From an uncultured Candidatus Competibacteraceae bacterium (GTDB taxonomy: Bacteria; Pseudomonadota; Gammaproteobacteria; Competibacterales; Competibacteraceae), in assembly GCA_937872125.1 (NCBI GenBank), contig CALMNY010000251.1, positions 1 to 12,545 on the forward strand: a DNA stretch of 12,545 nt. Direction: 5' to 3'. This document shows positions 1 to 7,362 of the stretch, piece by piece. The translations under genes and the position numbers were made by a program. The notes below the pieces were generated by a model. That model saw only the letters and a list, made by a program, of their open reading frames with translations. It was not told the DNA's origin and ran no database searches. The first letter of the stretch is position 1; each line of letters starts with the position of its first letter.

Positions 1-40
1 GTTTGAACCTGGCCGCTGCCCCCCTTAACTGATGAACTGC

Positions 41-47
41 AGAGGTG
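41..47 (+). promoter_or_regulatory. Ribosome binding site of the 61-residue ORF
   Basis: AGAGGTG lies four bases before the ATG at 52. It is the main reason for treating this short ORF as real. Confidence 0.5.
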
Positions 48-51
48 TCCC

Positions 52-237
52 ATGGCGCAGACGTATCCAGAATTCTTCGACCCGACCCCATTGCTGGGCG
101 ACATCATTGACCTGACCAGTCAGGCGCAGGCGACCAGCATCGAGATCATGATGAACAACTGGGAGGGAGGGCTGGATTTCTTCGCCAGCCTGATCAAGCG
201 GGCCGAAGAGATAACCACTCGCGCCATGTCTTGCTGA
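52..237 (+). CDS. Small hypothetical protein, 61 aa
   Basis: I do not recognise this protein. It is short and mostly helical in character, with an acidic, Phe/Pro-containing N-terminus (YPEFFDPTPLL), a Gln/Ala/Thr stretch, and an amphipathic C-terminal segment (FFASLIKRAEEI) ending in Cys. It has no signal peptide and no clear membrane helix. A purine-rich ribosome binding site precedes the ATG, and the composition looks more protein-like than the antisense ORF covering the same bases. The amphipathic character loosely recalls phasins or other surface-binding small proteins, but it is far shorter than those families, so this is only a suggestion. It is convergent with cbiA, with 88 bases between the stops. 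Its upstream neighbour lies outside the window, so operon membership is unknown. Confidence 0.55.
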   Translation: MAQTYPEFFDPTPLLGDIIDLTSQAQATSIEIMMNNWEGGLDFFASLIKRAEEITTRAMSC

Positions 238-325
238 GGCGCAGGGTGGATTGAGGTTGTTGAGCTTAAAACGTGCGCACGGAAATGGAACTGTGGCTTT
301 TAGCACCCATGGAAAGCGCGGCGGT

Positions 326-1615
326 TCAGGGCAGGAACAGCCGGGCCGCCGCTTCCGGGTTGCTGGCGAAGTACAAATGCAGATACGAGGCGGTGAGCCG
401 CCCGACCCGATAGACCGCCTCTCCCGGCTGACCAGCGCGCTGACGCCGACCCAGCGTCAGGGGCGCCAGGGAAGTTTCCAGCCGGGAATGATGGAAAGTA
501 TGTCCGCGTAGTTCCCCCTCTGGCAGTATCACCGATTGCATTCCCAGTCCCACCAGTTTTGCTTGCAACGCCGCGTGGCCCGGCAGCAGGCCCAGCATCG
601 GCGCGCGATGACCTTCTTTGTCCGCCAGCGATTCCAGCGTGTACAGCAGGCCACCGCATTCGGCGTAAAGGGGTTTGCCGGCCTGATGATGGCGGCGCAA
701 CGCCGCCCGCAGGGCGTGATTGCCTGCCAGCGCTTCCAGGTGCAGTTCGGGATAGCCGCCAGGCAGATAAACCGCATCCACCGCCGGCAGTTCGGTATCG
801 GTCAACGGTGAAAAGAACGCCAGTTCCGCACCCAGCGCCCGCAAAGCGTCCAGGTTGGCTGGATACAGGAAGGTGAATGCGGTATCGCGGGCGATGCCGA
901 TGCGAACCCCTCGCAGCAACGGCGGCGGCGGTTCCACATTCAACGCCGGGAAAGACACCGGCGGTGGCAATTCAGCCAGCCCGGTCGTGGCGATCAGCGC
1001 CGCAGCGCGTTCCAGCCGCGTTTCCAGATCAGCGATTTCAGCAGCCTGCACCAGACCGAGGTGGCGGTCGGGCAGGGTGATTTCCCCGTCGCGCGGCAGC
1101 CAGCCGAAATAGTGCAGGTCCGGCGGCAGACTCTCAGCCAGCAATTCCGCGTGGCCCGGCCCGGCGACCCGGTTGGCCAGCACCCCGGCGAAGGGTAGCC
1201 CCGGCCGATAATGCGCCAGCCCGTAAGCGACCGCGCCGAAGGTTTGCGCCATGGCATGAGCGTTGATCAGCGCCAGCACCGGCACGCCGAACCGGTTGGC
1301 CAGATCGGCGCTCGATGGCGTCCCGTCGAACAGGCCCATGACGCCTTCGATCAGAATCAGATCCGCTTCCCGCGCCGCCTGATACAGCAACGCCTTGCAC
1401 TCACGTTCGCCGACCATCCACAGATCGAGTTGATAAACCGGCTGGCCGGACGCCTGCTCCAGAATCATTGGGTCGAGAAAGTCCGGCCCGGTTTTGAGCA
1501 CGCGCACGGTGCGGCCCTGGTTACGGTGATAGCGCGCCAGACCGGCGACGACGGTGGTCTTGCCCTGACCGGAGGCCGGGGCGCTGAGCAGCAAAGCGGG
1601 GCAGGCGATGGACAT
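326..1615 (-). CDS. cbiA: Cobyrinate a,c-diamide synthase (CbiA/CobB)
   Basis: This cytoplasmic enzyme amidates the a and c side chains of cobyrinate, using ATP and glutamine, in cobalamin synthesis. At 429 aa it is close to the usual length of the family. The N-terminal dethiobiotin-synthetase-like ATPase domain starts with a P-loop, ASGQGKTT (residues 14-21), followed by KTGPDFLDP (41-49) and EGVMGLFDG (90-98). The C-terminal class I glutamine amidotransferase domain (about 235-429) has the nucleophile Cys320 in AECGGLLY and a His in SYLHLYF (His413), with LPGGYPEL at 284-291. CbiA rather than CobB is chosen because CbiD in the same window points to the cobalt-early pathway. The start lies 6 bases after the diguanylate cyclase stop and has no clear Shine-Dalgarno sequence, so translation may be coupled to that gene. 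Confidence 0.95.
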   Translation of the reverse strand: MSIACPALLLSAPASGQGKTTVVAGLARYHRNQGRTVRVLKTGPDFLDPMILEQASGQPVYQLDLWMVGERECKALLYQAAREADLILIEGVMGLFDGTPSSADLANRFGVPVLALINAHAMAQTFGAVAYGLAHYRPGLPFAGVLANRVAGPGHAELLAESLPPDLHYFGWLPRDGEITLPDRHLGLVQAAEIADLETRLERAAALIATTGLAELPPPVSFPALNVEPPPPLLRGVRIGIARDTAFTFLYPANLDALRALGAELAFFSPLTDTELPAVDAVYLPGGYPELHLEALAGNHALRAALRRHHQAGKPLYAECGGLLYTLESLADKEGHRAPMLGLLPGHAALQAKLVGLGMQSVILPEGELRGHTFHHSRLETSLAPLTLGRRQRAGQPGEAVYRVGRLTASYLHLYFASNPEAAARLFLP

Positions 1616-1621
1616 CGCAAT

Positions 1622-3358
1622 TTAGTCAGTTGATGTGTTGGCTGAGGAAATAATCGGCCAGTGCAAGCGCGCCGAAGGAGAAAGAGAATGCTGAGTGGAT
1701 TGCCGGTCTGATTTGGGATTGAGGAGATCGTTGAAGTAGCGATACTGATTTTTTCCGCGCTGTTTGGCCTGGTACATGGCCAGGTCTGCGTAATGGATCA
1801 GATTTTCCGCATCGGTTCCATCGGTCGGCGCGATAGCGACGCCAATACTGGCGCTGATCGTAACCGTGTGCGCTTCGATTGAAAAAGTCTGGGCCAGGGC
1901 ACTGAGTATCCGGTGCGCAATCTGGTCGGCATGGTGAGTATGAGATAGGTCGTTCAGTTCAATGGCGAATTCGTCGCCACCCAACCGGGCTGCCATATCC
2001 TGAGGGCGGATCGTTTGGTTCAGACGTTGGGAGACTTCACGCAACAATTGGTCGCCCGCCTCGTGGCCCAGGGTATCGTTGACCTGTTTGAAACCATCGA
2101 GATCAATAAAGAGCACAGCGAGCAGATGATCGGGACGACGCGCCAGATGGGCGAGGCTACGTTCCAGATATTGCTTGAACATCAAACGATTGGGCAGGCC
2201 AGTCAAATTGTCGTGATAAGCCAGAGTGGTGAGTTGCTGGTGAAAGCGTTCGAGGTTGAGCGCCATTTCCCGCAACGAACGGGCCAGATCGCCCAATTCG
2301 TCCGGGCTGGAAAGGGCGGGTGTCGCTGCAAAATTCTGGTCGCCAATCGCGCCCGCCGCCGCGCGCAATTGCTGGATCGGGCGCACCAGCAAATAATGCA
2401 ACGCGATCAGGAGGAGCAGCGCGGCAAACAGGCCGCTGACCAGGGCGATGCCGATGACCGTACCCCCGAGCTGGCGCCGGATGGCGGCCAAGTCGCGTTC
2501 GGGGCGGCTGATCAGCAGGTACAGCTTGTCAGCCGCGGTATCCAGAAGCAGCAGGGTAGGCTCGCCACGATAGTTCAGCACAACCGCAGATTCTGGCGTG
2601 GCGGCGTTGCTTTGGCGCAACCGCGCCAACAAATCTTCAGGTACGGGTTCCTGACCGTGCGGAGAGTCTGCCGACGCCAGTAGCGCGCTACCCTGCGTGT
2701 CAGTGAGCATAACTCCGAGTTGGGAAGCGTTTTTAATACTGGTGATCTGTTGCCGCAGCGTTTCCAGTCGGCAGGTGATGATCAGGTAGCCCCGCAGGCG
2801 GGCGGGACCACTGGTTAGCGTCGCGTCGAGCTCCGACAACCAGACCGGTTTGGCGACGCGCATCACCATCTCGCTGGTGTCGGGCGAAAGGAGAAACGCA
2901 ACATCCACTTTGTCCTGATGGGACGCCAGGCGCTGGAAATAGGGGGTGTCCCCTTCTTCCTCGGTCGCGTTGGGCGCATCGCCTAGAGTGGCGCGCGTAT
3001 CCTCATAGCCATTCGGCAGCAGGAACAGAATTTCGTAATAATCCGGATAGACCGTCTGATAATTGGCGAACAGATTGAGCAGAGCCGGTTGCAACAGGGT
3101 ATAGCGCTGGCGTTCATTTTCAGTGAGCGCATATTGTTGAACCAGAGTGGAATGGGACAGCAGTTCGACATTGGCGATAGCGGTTTGAACCGTGGCTTGC
3201 AATCCCAGGCGCAACTGCGCGGCTGCGGTGATCATTTCGCGGGTGCTGGCGGCGTAGGCGGCGTCGGCCAGCCACTGGTAGCAAATCCAGCCCAGCCCCA
3301 GCACCGGCAGGATCACCAGCGGCAAAACGAGCGAAATCAGCTTGGGACGCAGGCGCAT
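1622..3358 (-). CDS. Membrane-bound sensor diguanylate cyclase (periplasmic sensor, HAMP, GGDEF)
   Basis: It is predicted to make cyclic di-GMP from two GTP at the inner membrane in response to a periplasmic signal. Order along 578 aa: membrane anchor 7-27; periplasmic sensor region about 30-297 (Cache-like by size and position, not by a motif I can prove); second membrane helix about 298-325; HAMP 323-375 (LLVRPIQQL); GGDEF domain about 375-545. The active site GGDEF (460-464) is intact, as are NLTGLPNR and FIDLDGFKQVND. An RxxD inhibitory site (R451-D454) sits five residues before GGDEF, so product feedback inhibition is expected. There is no EAL domain; a 33-residue tail without recognisable motif follows. 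It lies 48 bases downstream of the PotD-like gene and just ahead of cbiA. No strong ribosome binding site is seen. The substrate sensed is unknown; the neighbour suggests a polyamine or similar ligand. Confidence 0.92.
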   Translation of the reverse strand: MRLRPKLISLVLPLVILPVLGLGWICYQWLADAAYAASTREMITAAAQLRLGLQATVQTAIANVELLSHSTLVQQYALTENERQRYTLLQPALLNLFANYQTVYPDYYEILFLLPNGYEDTRATLGDAPNATEEEGDTPYFQRLASHQDKVDVAFLLSPDTSEMVMRVAKPVWLSELDATLTSGPARLRGYLIITCRLETLRQQITSIKNASQLGVMLTDTQGSALLASADSPHGQEPVPEDLLARLRQSNAATPESAVVLNYRGEPTLLLLDTAADKLYLLISRPERDLAAIRRQLGGTVIGIALVSGLFAALLLLIALHYLLVRPIQQLRAAAGAIGDQNFAATPALSSPDELGDLARSLREMALNLERFHQQLTTLAYHDNLTGLPNRLMFKQYLERSLAHLARRPDHLLAVLFIDLDGFKQVNDTLGHEAGDQLLREVSQRLNQTIRPQDMAARLGGDEFAIELNDLSHTHHADQIAHRILSALAQTFSIEAHTVTISASIGVAIAPTDGTDAENLIHYADLAMYQAKQRGKNQYRYFNDLLNPKSDRQSTQHSLSPSARLHWPIISSANTSTD

Positions 3359-3406
3359 GGTTGTTCAAGGGTGGTGAACCGGAACAGACTCAAACCGGAT
3401 TCCGGA

Positions 3407-4498
3407 TTATTGTTGCCCCCAAGGGCGGTTGATCGGCTCGCCAACGACGCGCCGGTACAGTTGATTGAGCTGTTTCAGGACGCGCGGCGGCAATTCCTGG
3501 GGGATTTCACTGCGGTTCAGCAGGTCCGGTTTGGGATAGATATCCGGGTCTTGATGGAACGCGGGCGGCAGCAGCGGCTCGGCGGCGCGATTGGCCGTGG
3601 GATAGTAGGCGAATTTCGCCAGTTGGGCGGCGCGGGCCGGTTCGTTCATGAAATTAATGAAGGCGTGCGCCAGTTCCTTTTGGAGCGATTTGGCGAGTAC
3701 AGTGAAATAATCTACCGTGATCAGCGTACCCTCGCGTGGGGTTACAAAGCGGATGTGGGGATGAAACTCGCGCAGCTTCAGCGCGTCGCCGTTGTAGAGC
3801 AGGGCCATGGTGATCTGACCGGAGACCATTTCCGAATTGGGGCCGATATCCAGGGCGCCATATTGCTTGACGAAGGGCCGCTGATTTTTGAGCAGTTGTT
3901 CGGCGGCGGCCAGTTCGGTGGGATTGATGCTGTTGGCGGAATAGCCCAGTGCTTTCAGGGCGACCGCCAGGCTGTAACGAATGGTTTCCATCATCAACAC
4001 ATGGCCGCGTTGTTCGACCGGGGGCTGGAACAGCGGTTTCCAGGAAGCCTCCAGCGGGCCGTGCAGCAGGTCCTCGCGGTAGGCGATCCCCAGCGTCCCC
4101 CAGAGAAACGGCACGCCATAGGTATCCGCGCTGGGAAAGGCGTTTCGCCATCGGGGATCAATGTGTTGCAGATTGGGCAGCCTGTCGGTCTCCAAAGGCG
4201 CCAGCCAACCGTGCTGGCCGTAGCTTTGCAAGTTATGGCCGCCGATGAGCGCCACATCATAGCCTTTGCCATCCGAAGCAATGAGCATATCGGTGCGCTT
4301 GTCCTCGGTTTCAAAGTAGACTTGCCGCACCTTAATCTTGAAAGCCGTCTCGAACTCAGTGATCGCTACTGGATCAATGAAATTGTCCGCCCAGTTCAGG
4401 AACACCAACTCGCCAGGTTTGGCATAAAGCCCGAACGGTAACCCCAGCGCTGCTGCCAGAAGTAACCATTTCAGGCACTTGTTTATTAAATGCGCCAT
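3407..4498 (-). CDS. PotD/NspS-like periplasmic polyamine-binding protein
   Basis: A 363-aa extracytoplasmic solute-binding protein of the spermidine/putrescine family. A signal peptide (MAHLINKCLKWLLLAAALG..., probable cleavage after residue 26, LYA) is followed by ELVFLNWADNF, the family's first strand with the conserved Trp (W36). VPFLWGTLGIAYR and KALGYSANS also match PotD. Judged against E. coli PotD from memory, the later binding-site Trp residues look replaced by Tyr (LLYNG, Y235) and Thr, while the key Asp is kept (ITVDYF, D263), so the ligand may differ. The ATG at 4498 is preferred because a GGGGAGAAG ribosome binding site lies 8 bases upstream and it starts the signal peptide. An in-frame ATG at 4597 would add 33 residues and lie within the promoter. 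No permease or ATPase gene is adjacent; instead a sensor diguanylate cyclase follows, suggesting a sensing role like Vibrio NspS. Confidence 0.88.
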   Translation of the reverse strand: MAHLINKCLKWLLLAAALGLPFGLYAKPGELVFLNWADNFIDPVAITEFETAFKIKVRQVYFETEDKRTDMLIASDGKGYDVALIGGHNLQSYGQHGWLAPLETDRLPNLQHIDPRWRNAFPSADTYGVPFLWGTLGIAYREDLLHGPLEASWKPLFQPPVEQRGHVLMMETIRYSLAVALKALGYSANSINPTELAAAEQLLKNQRPFVKQYGALDIGPNSEMVSGQITMALLYNGDALKLREFHPHIRFVTPREGTLITVDYFTVLAKSLQKELAHAFINFMNEPARAAQLAKFAYYPTANRAAEPLLPPAFHQDPDIYPKPDLLNRSEIPQELPPRVLKQLNQLYRRVVGEPINRPWGQQ

Positions 4499-4506
4499 GA
4501 TGAATG

Positions 4507-4515
4507 CTTCTCCCC
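4507..4515 (-). promoter_or_regulatory. Ribosome binding site of the PotD-like gene
   Basis: On the minus strand GGGGAGAAG ends 8 bases before the ATG at 4498. It favours this start over the longer one at 4597. Confidence 0.5.
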
Positions 4516-4576
4516 GGCTTGGCGATCCGTTTAGATTAGCAAAATAAATGCCAACTATTTTCATCGCTATTAAAGT

Positions 4577-4604
4577 ATCATAACAAAACTGCAACAAAAC
4601 TCAA
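4577..4604 (-). promoter_or_regulatory. Probable sigma-70 promoter of the PotD-like / diguanylate cyclase / cbiA unit
   Basis: Reading the minus strand, TTGAGT (4599-4604) is separated by 16 bases from TATGAT (4577-4582). The -10 box is preceded by TGT, making an extended TGnTATGAT element. Transcription would start near 4570 and leave a leader of about 70 bases before the ATG at 4498. The surrounding 4540-4620 stretch is strikingly AT-rich compared with the genes. Confidence 0.45.
4582..4601. repeat. Tandem 9-mer direct repeat, candidate operator
   Basis: AACAAAACT occurs at 4582-4590 and again at 4593-4601, an 11-base period, about one helical turn. The two copies fill the spacer between the proposed -10 and -35 boxes of the leftward promoter. 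That position would suit a transcription-factor site, but the stretch is A-rich and chance is possible. Confidence 0.35.
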
Positions 4605-4659
4605 AAATCCAGCAATTATTGTAGGCGCCAAGACAGGCGATCTGGTTTTCTTCCTCAAG

Positions 4660-5754
4660 ATGCGTCCCGAAACTTCTGAAATTCAACGCCCGCTACGGTA
4701 TGGCTATACCACCGGCGCCTGCGCCACTGCGGCCAGTCTGGCGGCGGCGTGGCGGCTATTGGTCGGGGATGATCTGGATCAGGTGGAAATCACGCTGCCG
4801 CGCGGTCAGCAGCCCGTATTTCGGCTGGAATACTGTCGGCTGACAGCGATGGGGGCGGAGGCGGCGACGATCAAGGATGCCGGCGATGATCCTGACGTGA
4901 CGCATGGGGCGTTGATTTCCGCCCAGGTAGCCTTGAGCACAGCGCCCGGCGTGCGTTTCCATGCCGGGCCAGGCGTGGGGACGGTAACGCGGCCCGGTTT
5001 ACCTATTCCGCCGGGCGAACCGGCCATCAATCCCACGCCGCGCCGGATGATCGCCGAACATTTATTCGGGTTGGCGACGGCCCATAGCTATTATCATGGT
5101 TTCGAGGTGACCATCGGCGTCGAAAATGGCGCGGAACTGGCGCAAAAGACCCTGAATGGGCGCTTGGGGGTCATGGGTGGCCTGTCCATTCTTGGCACCA
5201 CCGGTATCGTCCGGCCATTTTCCTGTTCCGCCTACATCGCTTCCATTCAGCAGGCGATTGATGTGGCCCGCGCCAACGGCCTGATTCATATCGTCGCCTG
5301 TACCGGCGCGGCCACCGAGCAGACCCTGCGGGCTTATTACGAGTTGCCGGATATGGCGCTGATCGAGATGGGTGATTTCGCCGGGGCGGTGCTGAAGCAC
5401 TTGCGGCGGGCGCCGATTCCCCGGCTTACGCTGGCCGGCGGCTTTGGCAAGATCAGCAAGCTGGCGGCAGGCCATCTGGATTTGCACAGCCGCCGTTCCA
5501 GCGTGGATCTGGCGCTGCTGGCGGTCGAAGCGGCGGCGCTCGGTGCGGACGCCAGCTTGCAGGACGCGATGCGCACCGCCAACACCAGCCAGCAGGCGCT
5601 GGCGCTGGCCCAGGCAACGGGGTTGCCGCTGGGCCACCGGATTTGCGCCATGGCGCGCGCTCAGGCCCGCGCCATCCTGCCGCCGGAGGTGGCGGTAGAA
5701 GTGTGGGCGACCGACCGTGAAGGCCAGCCGGTCGGCCACGCCGGATTCGCCTGA
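4660..5754 (+). CDS. cbiD: Cobalt-precorrin-5B C1-methyltransferase CbiD
   Basis: CbiD uses S-adenosylmethionine to methylate C1 of cobalt-precorrin-5B in the cobalt-early (anaerobic) cobalamin pathway. The 364 aa carry the family's motifs in order: [11 protein letters not shown] (15-25), [12 protein letters not shown] (72-83), [12 protein letters not shown] (103-114), NPTPRRMI (124-131), [13 protein letters not shown] (174-186), [10 protein letters not shown] (238-247) and [18 protein letters not shown] (260-277). Length is normal for the family and no residue loss is apparent. The ATG at 4660 lacks a clear Shine-Dalgarno sequence but gives the usual short extension before the GYTTG motif. 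It is divergent from the PotD-like gene across 161 AT-rich bases and heads a rightward unit with the next two genes (gaps of 39 and 7 bases). I see no cobalamin riboswitch upstream. Confidence 0.96.
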   Translation: MRPETSEIQRPLRYGYTTGACATAASLAAAWRLLVGDDLDQVEITLPRGQQPVFRLEYCRLTAMGAEAATIKDAGDDPDVTHGALISAQVALSTAPGVRFHAGPGVGTVTRPGLPIPPGEPAINPTPRRMIAEHLFGLATAHSYYHGFEVTIGVENGAELAQKTLNGRLGVMGGLSILGTTGIVRPFSCSAYIASIQQAIDVARANGLIHIVACTGAATEQTLRAYYELPDMALIEMGDFAGAVLKHLRRAPIPRLTLAGGFGKISKLAAGHLDLHSRRSSVDLALLAVEAAALGADASLQDAMRTANTSQQALALAQATGLPLGHRICAMARAQARAILPPEVAVEVWATDREGQPVGHAGFA

Positions 5755-5793
5755 GCGCGCTCGCTGGCCTTGGCATTCCACCGGGGAACAGGC

Positions 5794-6495
5794 ATGAATG
5801 ATGGCCTCAAGATAACTTATACCTATGTTTTTCAGAGCGGCGCCGCCAGGAATTTCGATATTTTCCTGGACCCGACCACGCTGCGTCTCATCACCGAACC
5901 GCCCGTTCAGCCACCCTCCTGGACGCTCCTGAAGCAAAATCAGTGCGCGAACTGTTCGCTGAACGCGCAGGACCATCCGTTCTGTCCAGTGGCGTTGAAC
6001 TTCGCAGAAATCGCGGAGCACTTCGCGCACGCGGTGTCCCATGAACAGGTGCGCATTGTAGTGACGACCGAGGAGCGGACCTATTCGAAAGAGACCGCAC
6101 TTCAGCAAGGTCTAAGCTCGCTCCTGGGCATTATCATGGCCACCAGCGGCTGCCCGATTTTGGAGCCGTTCAAGCCTCTGGCGCGGTTTCACCTGCCCTT
6201 TGCGACCATCACCGAGACCGCTTTCAGGATGATTTCCATCGGTCTGGTCGCTCAGTATCTGCGCCATGGCGAGGGGAAACCTTTCACGTTTGGGCTTGAG
6301 GAACTGGCGAAGATTTATGCCGAGGTGGCCATCGTGAACCGGGATTTTGTTTGGCGCCTGCGCACCGCCTCGGTGGAAGATGCGAATCTCAATGCGTTGG
6401 TGAGCCTTGATTGCTTCGCCACCCTGGTTCCCCTCATCGCCGAGGATACGCTCAACGAAATCCGGCCGTATTTCCCGCCCTTTCCGGAACCCTGA
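5794..6495 (+). CDS. Uncharacterised cysteine-containing protein between cbiD and cbiJ
   Basis: A 233-aa cytoplasmic protein that I do not recognise as any cobalamin enzyme. The N-terminus (ITYTYVFQSG...FDIFLDP) looks beta-rich. Next comes a cysteine cluster CANCSLNAQDHPFC (Cys51, Cys54, Cys64) and later SGCPIL (Cys120), a spacing that could bind zinc or an iron-sulfur cluster. The second half (120-233) looks helical. No signal peptide or membrane helix is seen. The ATG at 5794 is chosen because GGGGAA lies shortly upstream; an in-frame ATG at 5770 would add eight residues. It follows cbiD by 39 bases and ends 7 bases before cbiJ, so the three are probably co-transcribed. Its placement suggests a link to the pathway or simply shared transcription; the sequence alone cannot decide. 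Confidence 0.82.
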   Translation: MNDGLKITYTYVFQSGAARNFDIFLDPTTLRLITEPPVQPPSWTLLKQNQCANCSLNAQDHPFCPVALNFAEIAEHFAHAVSHEQVRIVVTTEERTYSKETALQQGLSSLLGIIMATSGCPILEPFKPLARFHLPFATITETAFRMISIGLVAQYLRHGEGKPFTFGLEELAKIYAEVAIVNRDFVWRLRTASVEDANLNALVSLDCFATLVPLIAEDTLNEIRPYFPPFPEP

Positions 6496-6502
6496 CGGGA
6501 AA

Positions 6503-7234
6503 ATGCGCATCCTGATTCTGGGTGGCATCGGTGAAGCGGTCAGGCTGACGCAAAGGCTGGCTCCGGTTCACACCGTTACCTATAGCGTGGCCGGCAAGGG
6601 TCGAGCGCTGGATTTGCCCTGTCCGACGCGGATGGGCGGTTTCGGCGGTGCGGCAGGTCTGGCGGCGTTCCTGAGCGAGAACGGCATCGAACTGCTGATT
6701 GACGCTACGCATCCCTATGCTGCGCAAATCAGCCGGAATGCGGCGCAGGCGGCGCAGGCGACCAGCATTCCGCTCTGGGCCTGCCGGCGTCCGGCCTGGC
6801 GACCGCAACCCGGCGACGATTGGCGCGGCGTGGCTGACTGGGCGGGAATCGTGGCGGCGCTGCGGGATTTTCGCCGACCGTTCTTCACCATGGGCCTGGA
6901 ACCCCTGCGCCATGCGGCGGAAATCCCGCTGGAGCAGCATTGGCTGGTGCGCTGTCTGGCGGCCGAACCGCTGGCTACGCCACGGTTGACCTTGTTGTGC
7001 GCGGCGGGTCCCTTTGCGCTGGAGCAGGAACTGGTGTTGCTGCGGGAAAGCCGGGTTGACGTTCTGGTGGCCAAGAACAGCGGCGGTGACGCGGTCGCAG
7101 CCAAGCTGGCGGCGGCGCGGCAACTTCACGTGCCGGTCGTGATGCTGGAGCGGCCAACGTTGCCAAAGGCGGAGCGGGAGTTTGCCGAAATCGAGCGATT
7201 GGCCGTCGCAATAACGAATTATCAGTCTTTTTAG
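6503..7234 (+). CDS. cbiJ: Cobalt-precorrin-6A reductase (CbiJ/CobK)
   Basis: This enzyme reduces (cobalt-)precorrin-6A to -6B with a nicotinamide cofactor, directly after the steps of CbiF, CbiG and CbiD. The 243-aa product is the usual size. A nucleotide-binding start MRILILGGIGEA (1-12) is followed by GFGG (46-49), LLIDATHPYAAQIS (64-77, the family hallmark), FTMGLEPL (128-135) and VLVAKNSGGDA (188-198). The ATG at 6503 is chosen because the glycine-rich loop follows at once; upstream codons back to 6407 overlap the preceding gene and look unlike this family. The gene begins 7 bases after the preceding stop, which indicates co-transcription with cbiD. A 14-bp-arm palindrome lies 37 bases after the stop. 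Confidence 0.94.
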   Translation: MRILILGGIGEAVRLTQRLAPVHTVTYSVAGKGRALDLPCPTRMGGFGGAAGLAAFLSENGIELLIDATHPYAAQISRNAAQAAQATSIPLWACRRPAWRPQPGDDWRGVADWAGIVAALRDFRRPFFTMGLEPLRHAAEIPLEQHWLVRCLAAEPLATPRLTLLCAAGPFALEQELVLLRESRVDVLVAKNSGGDAVAAKLAAARQLHVPVVMLERPTLPKAEREFAEIERLAVAITNYQSF

Positions 7235-7270
7235 GCGATTTCCCTAAACGACCTTACCAGGCCGACCTTT

Positions 7271-7299
7271 GTAGGGACACGGCGCCGCCGTGTCCCTAC
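7271..7299. repeat. Perfect palindrome, REP-like intergenic element or terminator
   Basis: GTAGGGACACGGCG (7271-7284) is matched by its exact reverse complement at 7286-7299, with a single base between. No T-tract follows on either strand, so it is not a classical intrinsic terminator, though the hairpin would be very stable in RNA. Its form resembles the dispersed palindromic repeats found between genes in many bacterial genomes. Copy number cannot be seen from one window. Confidence 0.75.
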
Positions 7300-7311
7300 T
7301 GGCCCCACAGG

Positions 7312-7317
7312 TATAAT
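7312..7317 (+). promoter_or_regulatory. Consensus -10 box upstream of the DUF533 gene
   Basis: A perfect TATAAT lies 57 bases before the ATG at 7375. No good -35 hexamer stands at the proper distance; that position falls within the right arm of the palindrome. The box could be a weak or activator-dependent promoter, or chance. Confidence 0.4.
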
Positions 7318-7362
7318 CTTTCCAGGAAATCACCTTATTCCCAAGCAGCACATCAAAGCACG

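Noticed and set aside
1622..1721. The cyclase C-terminal tail as the remnant of an EAL domain
   Set aside because: The 33 residues show no EAL-domain motif and the next gene, cbiA, begins at once, so a degraded EAL domain cannot be supported.
3089..4441. A 450-codon open frame on the plus strand opposite the PotD-like and cyclase genes
   Set aside because: It is rich in Gln and Gly with no recognisable domain, and lies fully antisense to two well-supported genes. It is a GC-rich shadow frame.
4499..4597. N-terminal extension of the PotD-like gene from an ATG at 4597
   Set aside because: It would place 33 residues before the signal peptide, lacks a ribosome binding site and runs into the likely promoter.
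4723..4729. GCCACTG, resembling the B12-box core of cobalamin riboswitches
   Set aside because: It lies inside cbiD and encodes part of the conserved [11 protein letters not shown] motif. The other conserved riboswitch elements are not found upstream.
5062..6108. A 348-codon open frame on the minus strand opposite cbiD
   Set aside because: It is Arg- and Gln-rich without motifs and spans the well-supported cbiD and the start of the next gene on the other strand.
6407..6502. Upstream extension of cbiJ overlapping the preceding gene
   Set aside because: The added residues are Pro/Ser/Arg-rich and unlike the family, whose nucleotide-binding motif starts right at the ATG at 6503.
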